A stretch of DNA of 64,000 bases from Lewinellaceae bacterium (GCA_016716135.1 JADJWX010000002.1:186001-250000); one strand, 5' to 3'; shown: positions 1-9,135, counted from the first letter of the stretch. Numbers and translations: made by a program. The notes: generated by a model not told the origin, from the sequence alone.

Positions 1-1
1 T

Positions 2-839
2 GTTGCACTTTCCTGCTTTACCCAGGTTGAATTTGCCCCTGCCGGCGCCGAATGGTTTTACCAACACACTTCGGGTTACACCACCGCGGCATCGTCGTAT
101 GACGGTTTCGAACAACTGCGTTACACCGGCGATACCTTGCTGGACGGCCGAACATTCAAAGTGATTGACAGCCGGACGTTTGCCCGCTCCACGTCACGGG
201 CCGACCGCAGTGCGTTGCATTTCCTGTTTCAACAAGCCGATTCCGTTTTTGAATACGTTCCGGAAACACAACAAAACCGCTTTCTTTTTCCGCAACAACT
301 ACGCGATAGGCGATGTCGTTTTTGACGAAGGCGGCCTCGTGCTCCGGGTGCAGTCTGTCGAAACCATGGATTTCAACGGCCTGCAGGTACGGCACTTCAC
401 CGTTGGCAACGGGGTACTGCCAAGCCCGACCGGCGTGTACGACTTGTTTGGCCCCGAGGCCGGACTGTTCAGCAGCGATCCCTGGGAGCGGATTGCCGAC
501 GAAGGCACCGTGCGCCTCCGCTGTTATACCGATGCCGGTTTCCCGCAGGCGAATGTGCGCAACGAACCCTGTGACGCTATCCTGAAGCCCGTCGATTCCG
601 CGTTCACGGCACAGTTTTCACCCAACCCGGCCCGGGATGAAGTCAGAATTTTTATTGACGGTATCCCCAGCGGTCTCATCCACCTGCGGGTTTTTAATGC
701 CGCAGGCCAGTTGATTTTGGAGAAAAATCTGGCCGGATCGGCCGACCGGATTCCGGTGCGGCAGCTGCCGGCAGGGCTGTATTCCTGTGTTTTTCAGGAT
801 GAGAAAACGACTTTTCATAAAAAATTCGTCAAATACTGA
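2..839 (+). pseudogene. T9SS-sorted secreted protein, 3' part, with one frameshift
   Basis: The gene enters from the left edge in frame 2 and reads well (VEFAPAGAEWFYQH, LLDGRTFKVIDS, DSVFEYVPETQQ) up to about position 290. There the sense continues in frame 3 as RNNYAIGDVVFDEGGLVL. One surplus base in the CTTTTTCCGC stretch at 284-292 explains the switch. The C-terminal 75 or so residues (FSPNPARDEVRIFI, LPAGLYSCVF, KKFVKY end) are a type A T9SS sorting domain, so the product should be exported through the type IX system and processed at the cell surface. The body of the protein has no domain I recognise. Whether the frameshift is a sequencing error or a real lesion cannot be told here. Confidence 0.75.
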
Positions 840-883
840 AGCGGGCGAACAATCTTTACGGGACATGAAAAATCGCACGTCCG

Positions 884-3076
884 ATGAAATACGTCCCAGC
901 TATTTTACTGATTGCGCTGTTCCGGGTAAGCGCACTGCCGGCCCAACGGGAAATTACCCTCGACGACTGTTTTACGTTTTTCAAATTTTACCCGCAAACC
1001 GCCGGGGTACTCCACTTTTCTCCGGATGGCCACCATTACCTGGAGGAGGACGAGCAGGGCATTTCGGAATTTGACCTGGCCACCGGCCTGAAAGAACGCA
1101 CGGTGGTGCCCTTGTCGGTCATGCAAACGACCAGTGCCTGGGATGCCTTTGCGTTCAACAACACGCAAACCAAACTGCTCCTGCGCACCAATACCAAGCC
1201 GGTGTACCGCCACTCCGTCACGGCGGCATACTGGGTGTACGACCTCACCACAAACACCGCCGCGCAACTGTACGACGAAGCGCCCGTCCAATACGCCGTT
1301 TTTTCCGCCGATGGCGAAAAAGTAGCCTTCGTGGCCGGGAACAACCTGTTTTTCAAAGATCTGAAAACCGGCAACATCACCCAGGTAACCACCGACGGCA
1401 AAAAAAACGAGATCATCAACGGCATCCCCGACTGGGTGTACGAGGAGGAATTTAGTCCGCCCGACGGCGCGGGCATGACGGCCACGGCCTGGAGTCCCGA
1501 CGGTCAAAAACTGGCCTTCATCCGCTTCGATGAGCGTGATGTGCCCGAATACCAGATGACCTGGTACACCGGCATGGCCCATCCGCGCTACACTGAATTT
1601 AAGTTTCCCAAAGTCGGCGCCCCCAACTCGAAAGTCAGCGTGCACGCGTACGACCTGGCTACCGGCCAAACCACCCAGGTGTTGCCCGGTACGGAAAACC
1701 AGGACCTCTACCTGCCGCGCATTTACTGGTCGCCCGACAATTTTCTTTGTGTGTACGTGCTCAACCGCTACCAGAACAACCTCTCGCTCGTGTTGTACGA
1801 CCCGGCGACCCAGGCCACGGGTATGTTGCTCGATGAAATGGACACGGCCTATGTGGACCTCGATATTTGCGACAACCTCACGTTCCTGCCCAACAACCGG
1901 GAGTTTATCTGGCTAAGCGAGCGCGACGGCCATACACACCTCTACCTCCTGCCGCGGCACAGCGATTCCACCGCTGCGATCCGCCAACTGACGCAGGGCA
2001 ATTTTGATGTGACCGAATTTTACGGCCTTGATGCCCGTAGCGGCAAGTTTTACTACCAAACCGCCACCCCAACGCCCATGGACCGCCAGCTGTGGGAGGG
2101 CTCGCTGTACGGTGGCGATGCCCGCCTGCTCACACCGGGCGCGGGCACGCACGAGGCCTGGTTTTCGCCGACGTTCGACTTTTACGTGCACCAGCATTCC
2201 ACGGTGAACACCCCGCCTGCCGCCGATTTGCGGACCCGCAGCGGCGACGCCCTGCGTCCGCTCGTGCGCAATGCGGGCGTGGAAAACATGCGGAAGGAAT
2301 ATGGCTTTGCGCCCGTTGAATTTGTCACGGTGAAAGCCGCCGACAGCACCGACCTGAACGCCTGGATGCTCAAACCCCGCAACCTTGACCCGGCAAAAAA
2401 ATACCCGGTGCTGTTCGATGTTTACGGCGGCCCGGGCTCCCAAACGGTGCAAAACCAGTACAACGGCTACACCGGCGCCTGGCACCAGTTGCTGGCGCAA
2501 AAAGGTTACATCGTGGTCAGCGTAGACAACCGGGGCACCGGCGCCCGCGGCCGCGATTTTAAAAAATGCACCCAACTCCAGCTCGGCAAACTGGAAACCG
2601 AAGACCAGATCGCCGCCGCCCGGCAATTCGGCGCCCTGCCCTACGTCGACCCCAACCGCATCGGCATCTGGGGCTGGAGTTTCGGCGGCTACCTGAGCAG
2701 TTCCTGCGTGCTCAAGGGCAACGAGGTGTTCAAAATGGCAATGGCCGTGGCCCCGGTGACCAACTGGAAATGGTACGACACCGCCTACACCGAGCGCTTC
2801 ATGCACACCACTGCCGACAATGCCGCCGGCTACGCCGAAAACTCACCGATCAACTTTGTGGACCGCCTGCGCGGCGGCAACTACCTGATCTGCCACGGCA
2901 TTGCCGACGACAATGTGCACTGGCAGCAAACCGTTGAAATGGTGAACGCGCTCATCCAGGCCAACAAGCAGTTTGAAACGTACTACTACCCGAACCGGAA
3001 CCACGGCATTTACGGGGAAAACGCCACGCGGCATTTGTTCACGAAACTTACCTCGTTTGTGCTCGAACAGTTGTAA
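884..3076 (+). CDS. S9B dipeptidyl-peptidase IV family serine peptidase
   Basis: A 730-residue protein with a signal peptide (MKYVPAILLIALFRVSALPAQ), an N-terminal eight-bladed propeller region (about 30-480) and a C-terminal alpha/beta hydrolase. The acidic DWVYEEEF motif matches the double-Glu site with which DPP-IV holds the substrate amino terminus. The catalytic triad is visible: Ser599 in GWSFGGY, Asp675 in HGIADDNVHW and His707 in NRNHGIYG. The family removes X-Pro/X-Ala dipeptides from peptides, here presumably in the periplasm. Length is normal. It starts 45 nt after the T9SS gene. A short hairpin follows the stop codon. Confidence 0.93.
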   Translation: MKYVPAILLIALFRVSALPAQREITLDDCFTFFKFYPQTAGVLHFSPDGHHYLEEDEQGISEFDLATGLKERTVVPLSVMQTTSAWDAFAFNNTQTKLLLRTNTKPVYRHSVTAAYWVYDLTTNTAAQLYDEAPVQYAVFSADGEKVAFVAGNNLFFKDLKTGNITQVTTDGKKNEIINGIPDWVYEEEFSPPDGAGMTATAWSPDGQKLAFIRFDERDVPEYQMTWYTGMAHPRYTEFKFPKVGAPNSKVSVHAYDLATGQTTQVLPGTENQDLYLPRIYWSPDNFLCVYVLNRYQNNLSLVLYDPATQATGMLLDEMDTAYVDLDICDNLTFLPNNREFIWLSERDGHTHLYLLPRHSDSTAAIRQLTQGNFDVTEFYGLDARSGKFYYQTATPTPMDRQLWEGSLYGGDARLLTPGAGTHEAWFSPTFDFYVHQHSTVNTPPAADLRTRSGDALRPLVRNAGVENMRKEYGFAPVEFVTVKAADSTDLNAWMLKPRNLDPAKKYPVLFDVYGGPGSQTVQNQYNGYTGAWHQLLAQKGYIVVSVDNRGTGARGRDFKKCTQLQLGKLETEDQIAAARQFGALPYVDPNRIGIWGWSFGGYLSSSCVLKGNEVFKMAMAVAPVTNWKWYDTAYTERFMHTTADNAAGYAENSPINFVDRLRGGNYLICHGIADDNVHWQQTVEMVNALIQANKQFETYYYPNRNHGIYGENATRHLFTKLTSFVLEQL

Positions 3077-3077
3077 T

Positions 3078-3094
3078 GCGAACTGGTCGTTCGC
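3078..3094. repeat. GCGAAC hairpin directly after a stop codon
   Basis: GCGAAC-TGGTC-GTTCGC lies one base after the TAA of the S9 peptidase gene. A second copy with the same arms sits at 3418-3434 just before the next start codon, and longer relatives lie at 4106-4150 and 7713-7729. No T-run follows, so it is not a classical intrinsic terminator. It belongs to a dispersed palindrome family in this window. Confidence 0.6.
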
Positions 3095-3213
3095 GTAAAA
3101 AACTTCAGTCCACCCGGAAAGCAGCGAACACCGGAACATTGTTATCTTAAAAAAACGTAAGCCAACCAGACGGTCTATTTTTTCACATATGAACCATCCC
3201 AAATCTTAAACCT

Positions 3214-3374
3214 GACTTCGGAGAAGTCAAATATTTGTAGATCAATTATTTAGTGAAACGCGGCGACCTCGGAGAGGTCGAATAATTAAACACAACTCTC
3301 TCCGATGCGACCTCTCCGAGGTCGAGTAGCATGATGCCGAAATGTTTCTACAAATATCAGGCCTCTCCGAGGTC
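3214..3374. repeat. Composite palindromic repeat element, copy 1
   Basis: Four hairpin units lie in 161 bp: GACTTCGGAGAAGTC (3214-3228), GACCTCGGAGAGGTC (3265-3279), GACCTCTCCGAGGTC (3309-3323) and GGCCTCTCCGAGGTC (3360-3374). The first is followed by AAATATTTGTAGA and the last is preceded by TCTACAAATAT, so the whole element is itself an inverted repeat. Related elements are at 45070-45344 and 53822-53938. Stem changes are compensatory (GACTTC/GAAGTC versus GACCTC/GAGGTC), which suggests the folded form is selected. Confidence 0.8.
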
Positions 3375-3417
3375 GGGTTTACACAAAAATTCGGGTCGAT
3401 TCATGTTTATATTTCTT

Positions 3418-3434
3418 GCGAACGAACCGTTCGC
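3418..3434. repeat. GCGAAC hairpin upstream of barrel protein gene
   Basis: GCGAAC-GAACC-GTTCGC ends six bases before the ATG at 3441. In an mRNA this stem would sit over the ribosome entry region. It is the same family as the hairpin at 3078-3094. Confidence 0.55.
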
Positions 3435-3440
3435 GTTGCT

Positions 3441-4109
3441 ATGAAAAACATCCTGCTCGCCCTCTGCCTGCTCGCCCAAACTGCGCAAGCCCAGCAATCC
3501 TTCGGCAAAGTCATCGCCGGATTTGAAGTTGCTTTCGATGTGAACCAGTTCACCGACGGGCTCAAACCCCGCCTGATCCCCGGCTTGCAGCTGGAAGTGC
3601 CCATCGGCCCCTTTTCCATCGGCGCGGGCATCGGTACGGAGATCTACCGCGACTACGAATACTACACCTATGCCGGCCAAACGATCCAACGCATGGAAGG
3701 CGGTCAGGTGGTGCCGTACTACGTGTCGAATCTGAATGCCTTTAGGCCGGCCTACTGGACGGTGCCCGTTAAGCTGGACTTCCGTTTTCACCGCTGCAAC
3801 TGCGTGTACGTGCAGGCGGGCATGAGTTTCGATTTTTTCAACGACAATCCGGAAGGCCGGGTGGTTTTCGAGGGCGCCGCATTGCGCGAGCGCCCGCTGG
3901 ACGCGGTGCCGCGGGAAATTTTGTTCAAAAAAAATACGAAGAGTTACACCTTCGGGGTGGGCTTCAGTTTGTTCACGCACCGCTTTTTCCGCTTCACGGC
4001 GCGGCCGAGTTTTGTGCTGAGCGAGAACCCGGAGATTTTTACCCGGGCGCCGAAGTATATTTCTACGTTGCGGATGCATTTTGGGGTGCAGGTGGGGTTG
4101 TTTCAGTAA
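3441..4109 (+). CDS. Small outer-membrane beta-barrel protein, PorT-like
   Basis: A 222-residue protein starting at the ATG that opens a signal peptide (MKNILLALCLLAQTAQAQQ). The frame is open further upstream, but that part is the palindromic repeat. After the signal come alternating amphipathic strands with glycine and aromatic residues (GPFSIGAGIGTEIY, KLDFRFHRCNCVYVQAGMSF, YTFGVGFSLF, MHFGVQVGLFQ end), as in the outer membrane beta-barrel family found in Bacteroidota. It ends on a C-terminal Phe-Gln after an amphipathic strand. No specific function can be named. The stop codon is part of a perfect 21-bp hairpin. Confidence 0.65.
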   Translation: MKNILLALCLLAQTAQAQQSFGKVIAGFEVAFDVNQFTDGLKPRLIPGLQLEVPIGPFSIGAGIGTEIYRDYEYYTYAGQTIQRMEGGQVVPYYVSNLNAFRPAYWTVPVKLDFRFHRCNCVYVQAGMSFDFFNDNPEGRVVFEGAALRERPLDAVPREILFKKNTKSYTFGVGFSLFTHRFFRFTARPSFVLSENPEIFTRAPKYISTLRMHFGVQVGLFQ

Positions 4110-4150
4110 CGCGAACCTCTGGTTCGCTGCGAACCAGAGGTTCGCGTTAC
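4106..4150. terminator. Perfect 21-bp hairpin overlapping the stop codon
   Basis: GTAACGCGAACCTCTGGTTC (4106-4125) pairs perfectly with 4131-4150, and the G4126-C4130 pair closes a CTG loop. The TAA stop codon (4107-4109) is inside the left arm. It lacks a T-tract, so termination or 3'-end protection is an inference. The sequence TAACGCGAACCTC-GGTTCGC recurs at the stop codon of the DUF1801 gene (7713-7733). Confidence 0.65.
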
Positions 4151-4236
4151 GGGATTACTGCTATCGGGAGATGCTCACCGGTTTGTTGGAGTGTTCCTGG
4201 AACTTTTAGAAAAATGTCTGGGCTAATTTGTTTGTC

Positions 4237-7046
4237 TCACCGAAACTCCTTCCCCGTCAGCACATTCACCCAAAATACCTGCCGGCGCTTATCATCCAAA
4301 AACAGGGCATAATTCGGCGGTGCCTCGTGAAAGGTCTTCGGCTGGAGTTTATAGGGCAATGCCCGCACCAGTGTACCATCGCGGGTCAGCACGACTGTCA
4401 GATCGCGATCATAAGCCAGATAGTAGCCTTTCACCTGGGTATAACTTGAAAAATTCCGCTTGTCGGGTGCAGAAAAAACGGACTCCCCTTTCCAGTTGAG
4501 CAACTCGGTATTCCCGACAGCATTGGTACAGCTGAGGAGCGCCCCCGTTTTAACCACCTGCAATTGGCGAAACTGAAACGGCAACAGCGTTTTTCCTTCA
4601 GCGTCGATCAGTCCGTACAAGTCGCTGCAGGGTTTGTGTGCAAGGATGCAGGACAGCTGCCGGTCATTCGGATTCGGATAAACCGGCTTGGCTTCCAGGT
4701 CGCCAAGCCGTGCAATGGTTTTTCCATTTTGGTCCAATATTGCTGCGGTTCTGACTCCGGCATTGTCTTCCAGGGTAACCAGATTGCGCTTCTGCAGCTG
4801 TGATTCGCCTTCCACAACAATGAAGTCGGTGAGTTGTTGCCCGGTGAAATCAAAATAGGCGCGGTACATTTTCCGGGGTGCCGGGTCTTCAACGATTTTA
4901 CCAAAAGTCATCGTGGTTATCTTTCCCGGTTCAAAAAACGGATCGCTGATATTGCTCACTTCGATTACCTGAGGGTCTTTAAGATTTACCCGGTAAATGT
5001 TGAAAACTGTCGCCCAACGATTCCGGGCATCGGCTTCAAACACCAAATGATACGATAAGGGCCGCAAATGCACGCCTTTGCGTGGAGGAATCACCCATTC
5101 GCCTTTTGCGTTCATAATGCCGCAAGCCTGGTACTGTTTTTCAGGCAATTGGGCTTTGGCGGCGGGCATCGGCTCCAGGATTTCCAATTCCTCCATGGTT
5201 TCAACTTGCGGTTGGTCGGGTTTATCCGGTTCTGGCTGCTGTGGCGCATCAACGGGATTTCCCTGCGGCAATTGATACACCGGCAACAAACCGGTAGCCT
5301 CCAGCCTTTTTGCATCGAAACGGGCCTTGGGCACGACAAAACCGGTGGGGATAATGTCGTTTAAATTGGCATCCAGCACTGCAAAATTATCACCGGTTTG
5401 GCGCACCAAAAAGCCACCGTCGGGGGTGCGGTATTGAAGCATTTCCCGGGCTTCTATGGCTTCAGACTCAGGTATCCGCCTGCCGTCCAGCAATTCGCAA
5501 CAAGTTCGAATTTGTCATTATACACAAACTCCACGACAGACCGATTACGGCTTGTCCGCTTAAAAACGGCAGGATGGGGCAATGCCTGGCCCTTTTGATC
5601 AAAGGCAAAAAACAACGAGTCGCCAAAAGGTCTGGCCCAAATGATGATCCCGGGGTCTCCCTTTGGGTTGTTTTCAGTTGTGATTTCTGAAAATTGCACG
5701 GGCAACACCGCCTTCCCATTGGTGTTGAACAGACCATACAATTCGCCTTTTTGTGCCAAATACAAGGGCTCCGGGAAATCCGGCAGCAACGTGATTGCGG
5801 TATAATCACCCGGCACGATCATTTTGCCGGACAGGTCGCACACACCCAGATGATCCACTTTAGGGCTTTCCGAAACTATAAACTGGGTTTGCCCGGGCGG
5901 CGGTGCAGATTCATAGCGCGGAAGTGAAATACTGCTAAACCGGTTCTGGAAAAGCAATTCAAAATTTGAATCGGCGACGCCGTACCGGGTACCGTTGAAG
6001 ACCGCGAAATACGGTTGGTCCTGATTCCGATGGCTTAAGGTGGAAATGTCCTCGTAATCCGTTTCGAATTGTTTTTCGCCATTTTGGTTGTAGACGTTTC
6101 CTTTCATATCCTGCCCAAAAGCGAGATAATAATCGTCGAATGCATGGAATATATTCCGAAATGCCAGGGGTAAAATCCAATTTCCGGAGTAATCCATTAG
6201 GCCAAACCGCTCTTTGGATTTCACGATAAGCCCGTTATCCCCAGCCGTTTTGATGTATTGATAAATGGTATCGATTATGACCTTGCCGTCGATATCGATC
6301 ATGCCGGCGCGGTGTGGGTCTGTAAAGTTGAGCCCTCTGAATGCGTTGACCAAAAAGTAGCCCTCGTGTTTAGCCGGTTCGAGCCGGCCCCATTCCAGGG
6401 GGATACGTATTTGGCCCTGGCGGTCGCCGATACCCATTTTTTTATTTTCATCGGCCAGCAGGAGGTAGTTATTGCTCAGGATGGCACCGTAGAAAAAATC
6501 GCGCGAGAAGATTTCGTTAAAAGCCGTGTCGACGAAGTTCATCTTGCCGGCTTCCCGGAACACCGGGTACAAGCCGTAATTATACTTGTAGGCATGCATG
6601 TAGTTTGATTTCACCGGAAACCATGACGGCGGCGGTGGCAGGTTTTCATAGTGAAAATATTCTCGGTACAGGCGGGTATCGAGGTTGGCCAGGGCCATTT
6701 TGTACCTGCTTTTAACAAGCAAAATATGGTGGAGACTGTCGGCAGGCATGCCTTTATCATCGTTGAAATTCAGCATGGGCGCAGCTCTGCCGCTTTGAGT
6801 TATTTTCATGCCATTGCGCAGGATCAGAGTGGACGCACCGCCTTTTTCTTTTTTTGCGTTACAACCGGGCTCAAGGATGGTTAACGGCTCCAACATGCCC
6901 TCAAATTCAGGTTCGACGATGATTTCGCCCTGTTCATTTGCATAGCCATATTTGCCGTTGGCGCCAAGAAAGGGGATCAGATTTTGCGCAGGAAGAGTCT
7001 GTGTCAGGAGGAGAAACAGGATTGCAGGGGTATACCTTAGGTTCAT
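4237..7046 (-). pseudogene. WG-repeat protein split by a frameshift
   Basis: Two reading frames together make one protein of about 930 residues. The upstream part (7046 down to 5454, 530 residues) begins with a signal peptide (MNLRYTPAILFLLLTQTLPAQ) and carries repeats of the type GKYGYANEQGEIIVEPEFEG, KKMGIGDRQGQIRIPLEW and ERFGLMDYSGNWILPLAF, typical of WG (KWG) repeats. Its frame loses sense after DKFELVA. The second frame (5493 down to 4237, 418 residues) resumes with LLDGRRIPESEAIEAREML and further repeats (LYGLIDAEGKTLLPFQF). A one-base deficit near 5495 fits. WG repeats are thought to mediate binding, and the role here is unknown. The start codon overlaps the stop of the upstream membrane protein gene by 4 nt (ATGA), so the two are probably coupled. 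Confidence 0.75.
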
Positions 7047-7657
7047 AGCTGGAGAATTTTTTTCTTTCGTAAAATTAGCATTACCCGCAACACCGCCACG
7101 CCCACAAGCAGCAAAAACAGCGGCAAATAGCCCGGGTACTTCAGCACATTTTTCAAATTGCTGTTAAAAAAAATGGCCCAGATCCACCAGCCGCCGATGG
7201 TGTGCAACCACTTCCACTGCCGGGGCGAGAGCCGTTTAGAAAAGGTGTCGAAGGAGGTCAACAGCATGGCGACCACAAAAAAGTAGGCCGTGCCGCCCGC
7301 CAGCAGCGAACTCGTTTTTGCCAGATCAAATACCGGGTGAAACCGCTGTTGCAGCAATATCAAAAAACCGAGGTGGCACAAATGCGTAATGGCGAACGCG
7401 ATGCCCAGGTATTTGCGGTTCATCCGCAGCCAGAACGTGAAACTGTTTTGGAAAAAATACTGCAACGCCGAAGCGCCAAAGGCCACACAAAAAAAGACGA
7501 CGGCGAAGCGCGCCGACCAGCGGATGGCCAGGCGGGTGCTGTCCTCGGTGAGGCCGCCGAACAGGAAAATCAGGGCGTAGCAAAGCAGGGTGGCGGTCAG
7601 CAGGCTACCGGTCAGTTGCCAATACCACCAGAACCGTGTTGGAGCATGTTTTTTCAT
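7043..7657 (-). CDS. Ferric-reductase-like/MsrQ-like transmembrane protein
   Basis: A 204-residue integral membrane protein with about six helices (YWQLTGSLLTATLLCYALIF, FAVVFFCVAFGASALQYFF, YLGIAFAITHLCHLGFLILL, YFFVVAMLLTSFDTF, WLHTIGGWWIWAIFF, YLPLFLLLVGVAVLRVMLI). Histidines in THLCHLG and WLHTIGGWW, on helices about 60 residues apart, match the haem-ligand pattern of the ferric reductase transmembrane domain and MsrQ. It may pass electrons across the inner membrane. No MsrP-like partner is adjacent. The gene overlaps the WG-repeat gene by 4 nt. Confidence 0.7.
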   Translation of the reverse strand: MKKHAPTRFWWYWQLTGSLLTATLLCYALIFLFGGLTEDSTRLAIRWSARFAVVFFCVAFGASALQYFFQNSFTFWLRMNRKYLGIAFAITHLCHLGFLILLQQRFHPVFDLAKTSSLLAGGTAYFFVVAMLLTSFDTFSKRLSPRQWKWLHTIGGWWIWAIFFNSNLKNVLKYPGYLPLFLLLVGVAVLRVMLILRKKKILQL

Positions 7658-7712
7658 AAAGTAAGTTTCCGTTCCGAACCGCCTGTTGCGGGCGCATTGG
7701 GCTATTTCAACT

Positions 7713-7729
7713 GCGAACCGGAGGTTCGC
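7713..7729. repeat. Hairpin abutting the stop codon of the DUF1801 gene
   Basis: GCGAACC-GGA-GGTTCGC. Read on the minus strand, the sequence is TAACGCGAACCTCCGGTTCGC, with TAA (7733-7731) being the stop codon of the neighbouring gene. It is the same module as at 4106-4127, placed at an unrelated gene's stop. Confidence 0.6.
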
Positions 7730-7730
7730 G

Positions 7731-8186
7731 TTACTGTTTCAAATGCGTTTCATAAGTTTCCACCCACTCATCCACGCTCATTTTTTGCATCAGTTCGGCG
7801 ATCAGGTCAAAAGGAATAGCGTCCGGTTTTTTAAAGCGAATGCAGCTTTTACCCATGTCCAGCTTGTATTTGCTGTGCTTGGGGTACTCGGTTACAAACC
7901 ACTTGAACAGTTCCTCGTTGGCGTAGAGGCCCATGTGGTACAACGCGATGAAGTTTTTTTGCGAAGCAATGCTGGCAAAAGGCAGGGGCAGCTTCGGGTC
8001 GCAGTGGTAGCCCGGCGGGTAGATGCTGTGCGGCACCACGTAGCCGATCATGCCGTAGCTCATGCCTTCCTGAAATCCGTCGGGGATATTTTCCTGGATG
8101 GTTTCGCGCAGGCGGGTGAAGGCGTCGCGGCGCTCTTCGGGTATGGCCTGGATGTATTCGGATGGTGTGTTTGCCTGGTATGTCAT
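7731..8186 (-). CDS. DUF1801 (YdhG-like) protein
   Basis: A 151-residue cytosolic protein without signal or membrane segments. The arrangement YIQAIPEERRDAFTRLRETI near the N-terminus, then EGMSYGMIGY, NFIALYHMG and a C-terminal KSCIRFKKPDAIPFDLIAELM, is characteristic of DUF1801, a small alpha/beta family related to iron-chaperone-like YdhG proteins. The biochemical role is not established. It lies downstream of the methyltransferase gene on the same strand, separated by a long inverted repeat. Confidence 0.8.
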   Translation of the reverse strand: MTYQANTPSEYIQAIPEERRDAFTRLRETIQENIPDGFQEGMSYGMIGYVVPHSIYPPGYHCDPKLPLPFASIASQKNFIALYHMGLYANEELFKWFVTEYPKHSKYKLDMGKSCIRFKKPDAIPFDLIAELMQKMSVDEWVETYETHLKQ

Positions 8187-8208
8187 GGTTTAGTATTTTA
8201 GTTAAACT

Positions 8209-8288
8209 CTGTGAGCCTCCGTACCTCTGTGTTTCTCTGTGGCACTTTTTTGTTTCACAGAGAAACACAGAGGTACGGAGGCTCACAG
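8209..8288. repeat. 33-bp perfect inverted repeat (CTGTGAGCCTCC family)
   Basis: Arms 8209-8241 and 8256-8288 are perfect reverse complements around a 14-nt loop with a T-run (GCACTTTTTTGTTT). The right arm includes the last codons of the methyltransferase gene. A degenerate relative occurs at 56600-56684 and a fragment at 22565-22595. The words CTCTGTGTTTCTCTGTG are of a kind found widely in Bacteroidota and Chlorobi intergenic repeats (general knowledge). Confidence 0.8.
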
Positions 8289-8999
8289 CGTACTTTCGAA
8301 TTTTCCGATCAAAAATACGGCGGGTGCTTTTTCCAGTTCCGGCGTTTTCCCTTTTTCCCAGTCGCGCACCGGCAAAGCGCGGATAAATTCCCCGGCGCCG
8401 GTCAGGTCTTGCGCCACGGCAAAGCCGGTATCGGGGTTCAGCGTTTCCAGCGCTACCTCCAGCACCATCTGGCTGCGGTAGGGCGTTTCGATAAACAATT
8501 GCGTTTGCTGGTGCTGGCGCGCGAGGTTTTCCAGGCGGCGCAAATCGCGCGCAAGTTCGGGCCGTTTGGGCGACAGGTAGCCGTGAAAGCTAAAACTTTG
8601 GCCGTTCATGCCGGAAGCCATCAGCGCCAGCAGCAGCGACGAGGGGCCGACCATCGGGACCACCCGCACGCCTTCGCGGTGCGCCAGGGCCACAATTTCG
8701 GCGCCGGGGTCGGCTACGCCCGGGCAACCGGCTTCGGATAGCAAGCCCACATCTTTGCCCGCCCGGATGGCGTCCCGGAAGACCGCGGGCGCCTCCCCCG
8801 CGTTGTGTTTGCCGATTTCGGCAAAAATCAATTCCTGCAAGGGCTTCTCCGGACCGCAGGCTTTCACGAAATGCCGCGCTGTTTTTGCCCGCTCCACGAT
8901 AAACACCTCCAGCCGCCGAAGGGTATCCGGCACATAGGGCGGAATGGTGTGCATGGCGTTTTCGGCGATCGGGCAGGGGAGGAGGTAGAGAGTGGGCAT
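8283..8999 (-). CDS. RsmI-related SAM-dependent methyltransferase (tetrapyrrole methylase fold)
   Basis: A 238-residue protein with the tetrapyrrole-methylase fold seen in RsmI, the 16S rRNA C1402 2'-O-methyltransferase. Visible marks are the N-terminal LYLLPCPIAENAM, KDVGLLSEAGCPGVADPGAEIVALAH (cofactor and substrate loop), VVPMVGPSSLLLALMASGMNGQSFSFHGYLS, and a C-terminal AVAQDLTGAGEFIRALPVRDW. The family in Bacteroidota is shorter than E. coli RsmI and its substrate is unproven, so I do not assign the symbol. Its 3' end runs into the 33-bp inverted repeat. Confidence 0.85.
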   Translation of the reverse strand: MPTLYLLPCPIAENAMHTIPPYVPDTLRRLEVFIVERAKTARHFVKACGPEKPLQELIFAEIGKHNAGEAPAVFRDAIRAGKDVGLLSEAGCPGVADPGAEIVALAHREGVRVVPMVGPSSLLLALMASGMNGQSFSFHGYLSPKRPELARDLRRLENLARQHQQTQLFIETPYRSQMVLEVALETLNPDTGFAVAQDLTGAGEFIRALPVRDWEKGKTPELEKAPAVFLIGKFESTL

Positions 9000-9000
9000 T

Positions 9001-9135
9001 GCGAGTGCGGAGTTGCGAGTGCGGAGTTGCGAGTGTTCACCTATTCGTGAATAACAGATTGAAGCAAAAATAAATCAAACCATATATTTGCGAGGATAAC
9101 ATTCCGAACTCCGTACTCGAAACTCCGTACTCGCC
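9001..9135. repeat. Inverted repeat flanking the scpA promoter
   Basis: The left arm is a tandem of GCGAGTGCGGAGTT (9001-9035). The right arm is the reverse-oriented tandem of AACTCCGTACTCG (about 9106-9134). The arms match at roughly 85%. The promoter-like sequence at 9059-9090 lies in the loop. A single unit resembling it (GAGTGCGGAATTCGGAATG) occurs near 39137. Confidence 0.6.
9059..9090 (+). promoter_or_regulatory. Bacteroidota-type promoter for scpA
   Basis: TTG (9059-9061), 21 nt, then TATATTTG (9083-9090) fits the known Bacteroidota sigma pattern of a -33 TTTG/TTG and a -7 TAnnTTTG. The predicted start of transcription is about 40 nt before the scpA start. Confidence 0.5.
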
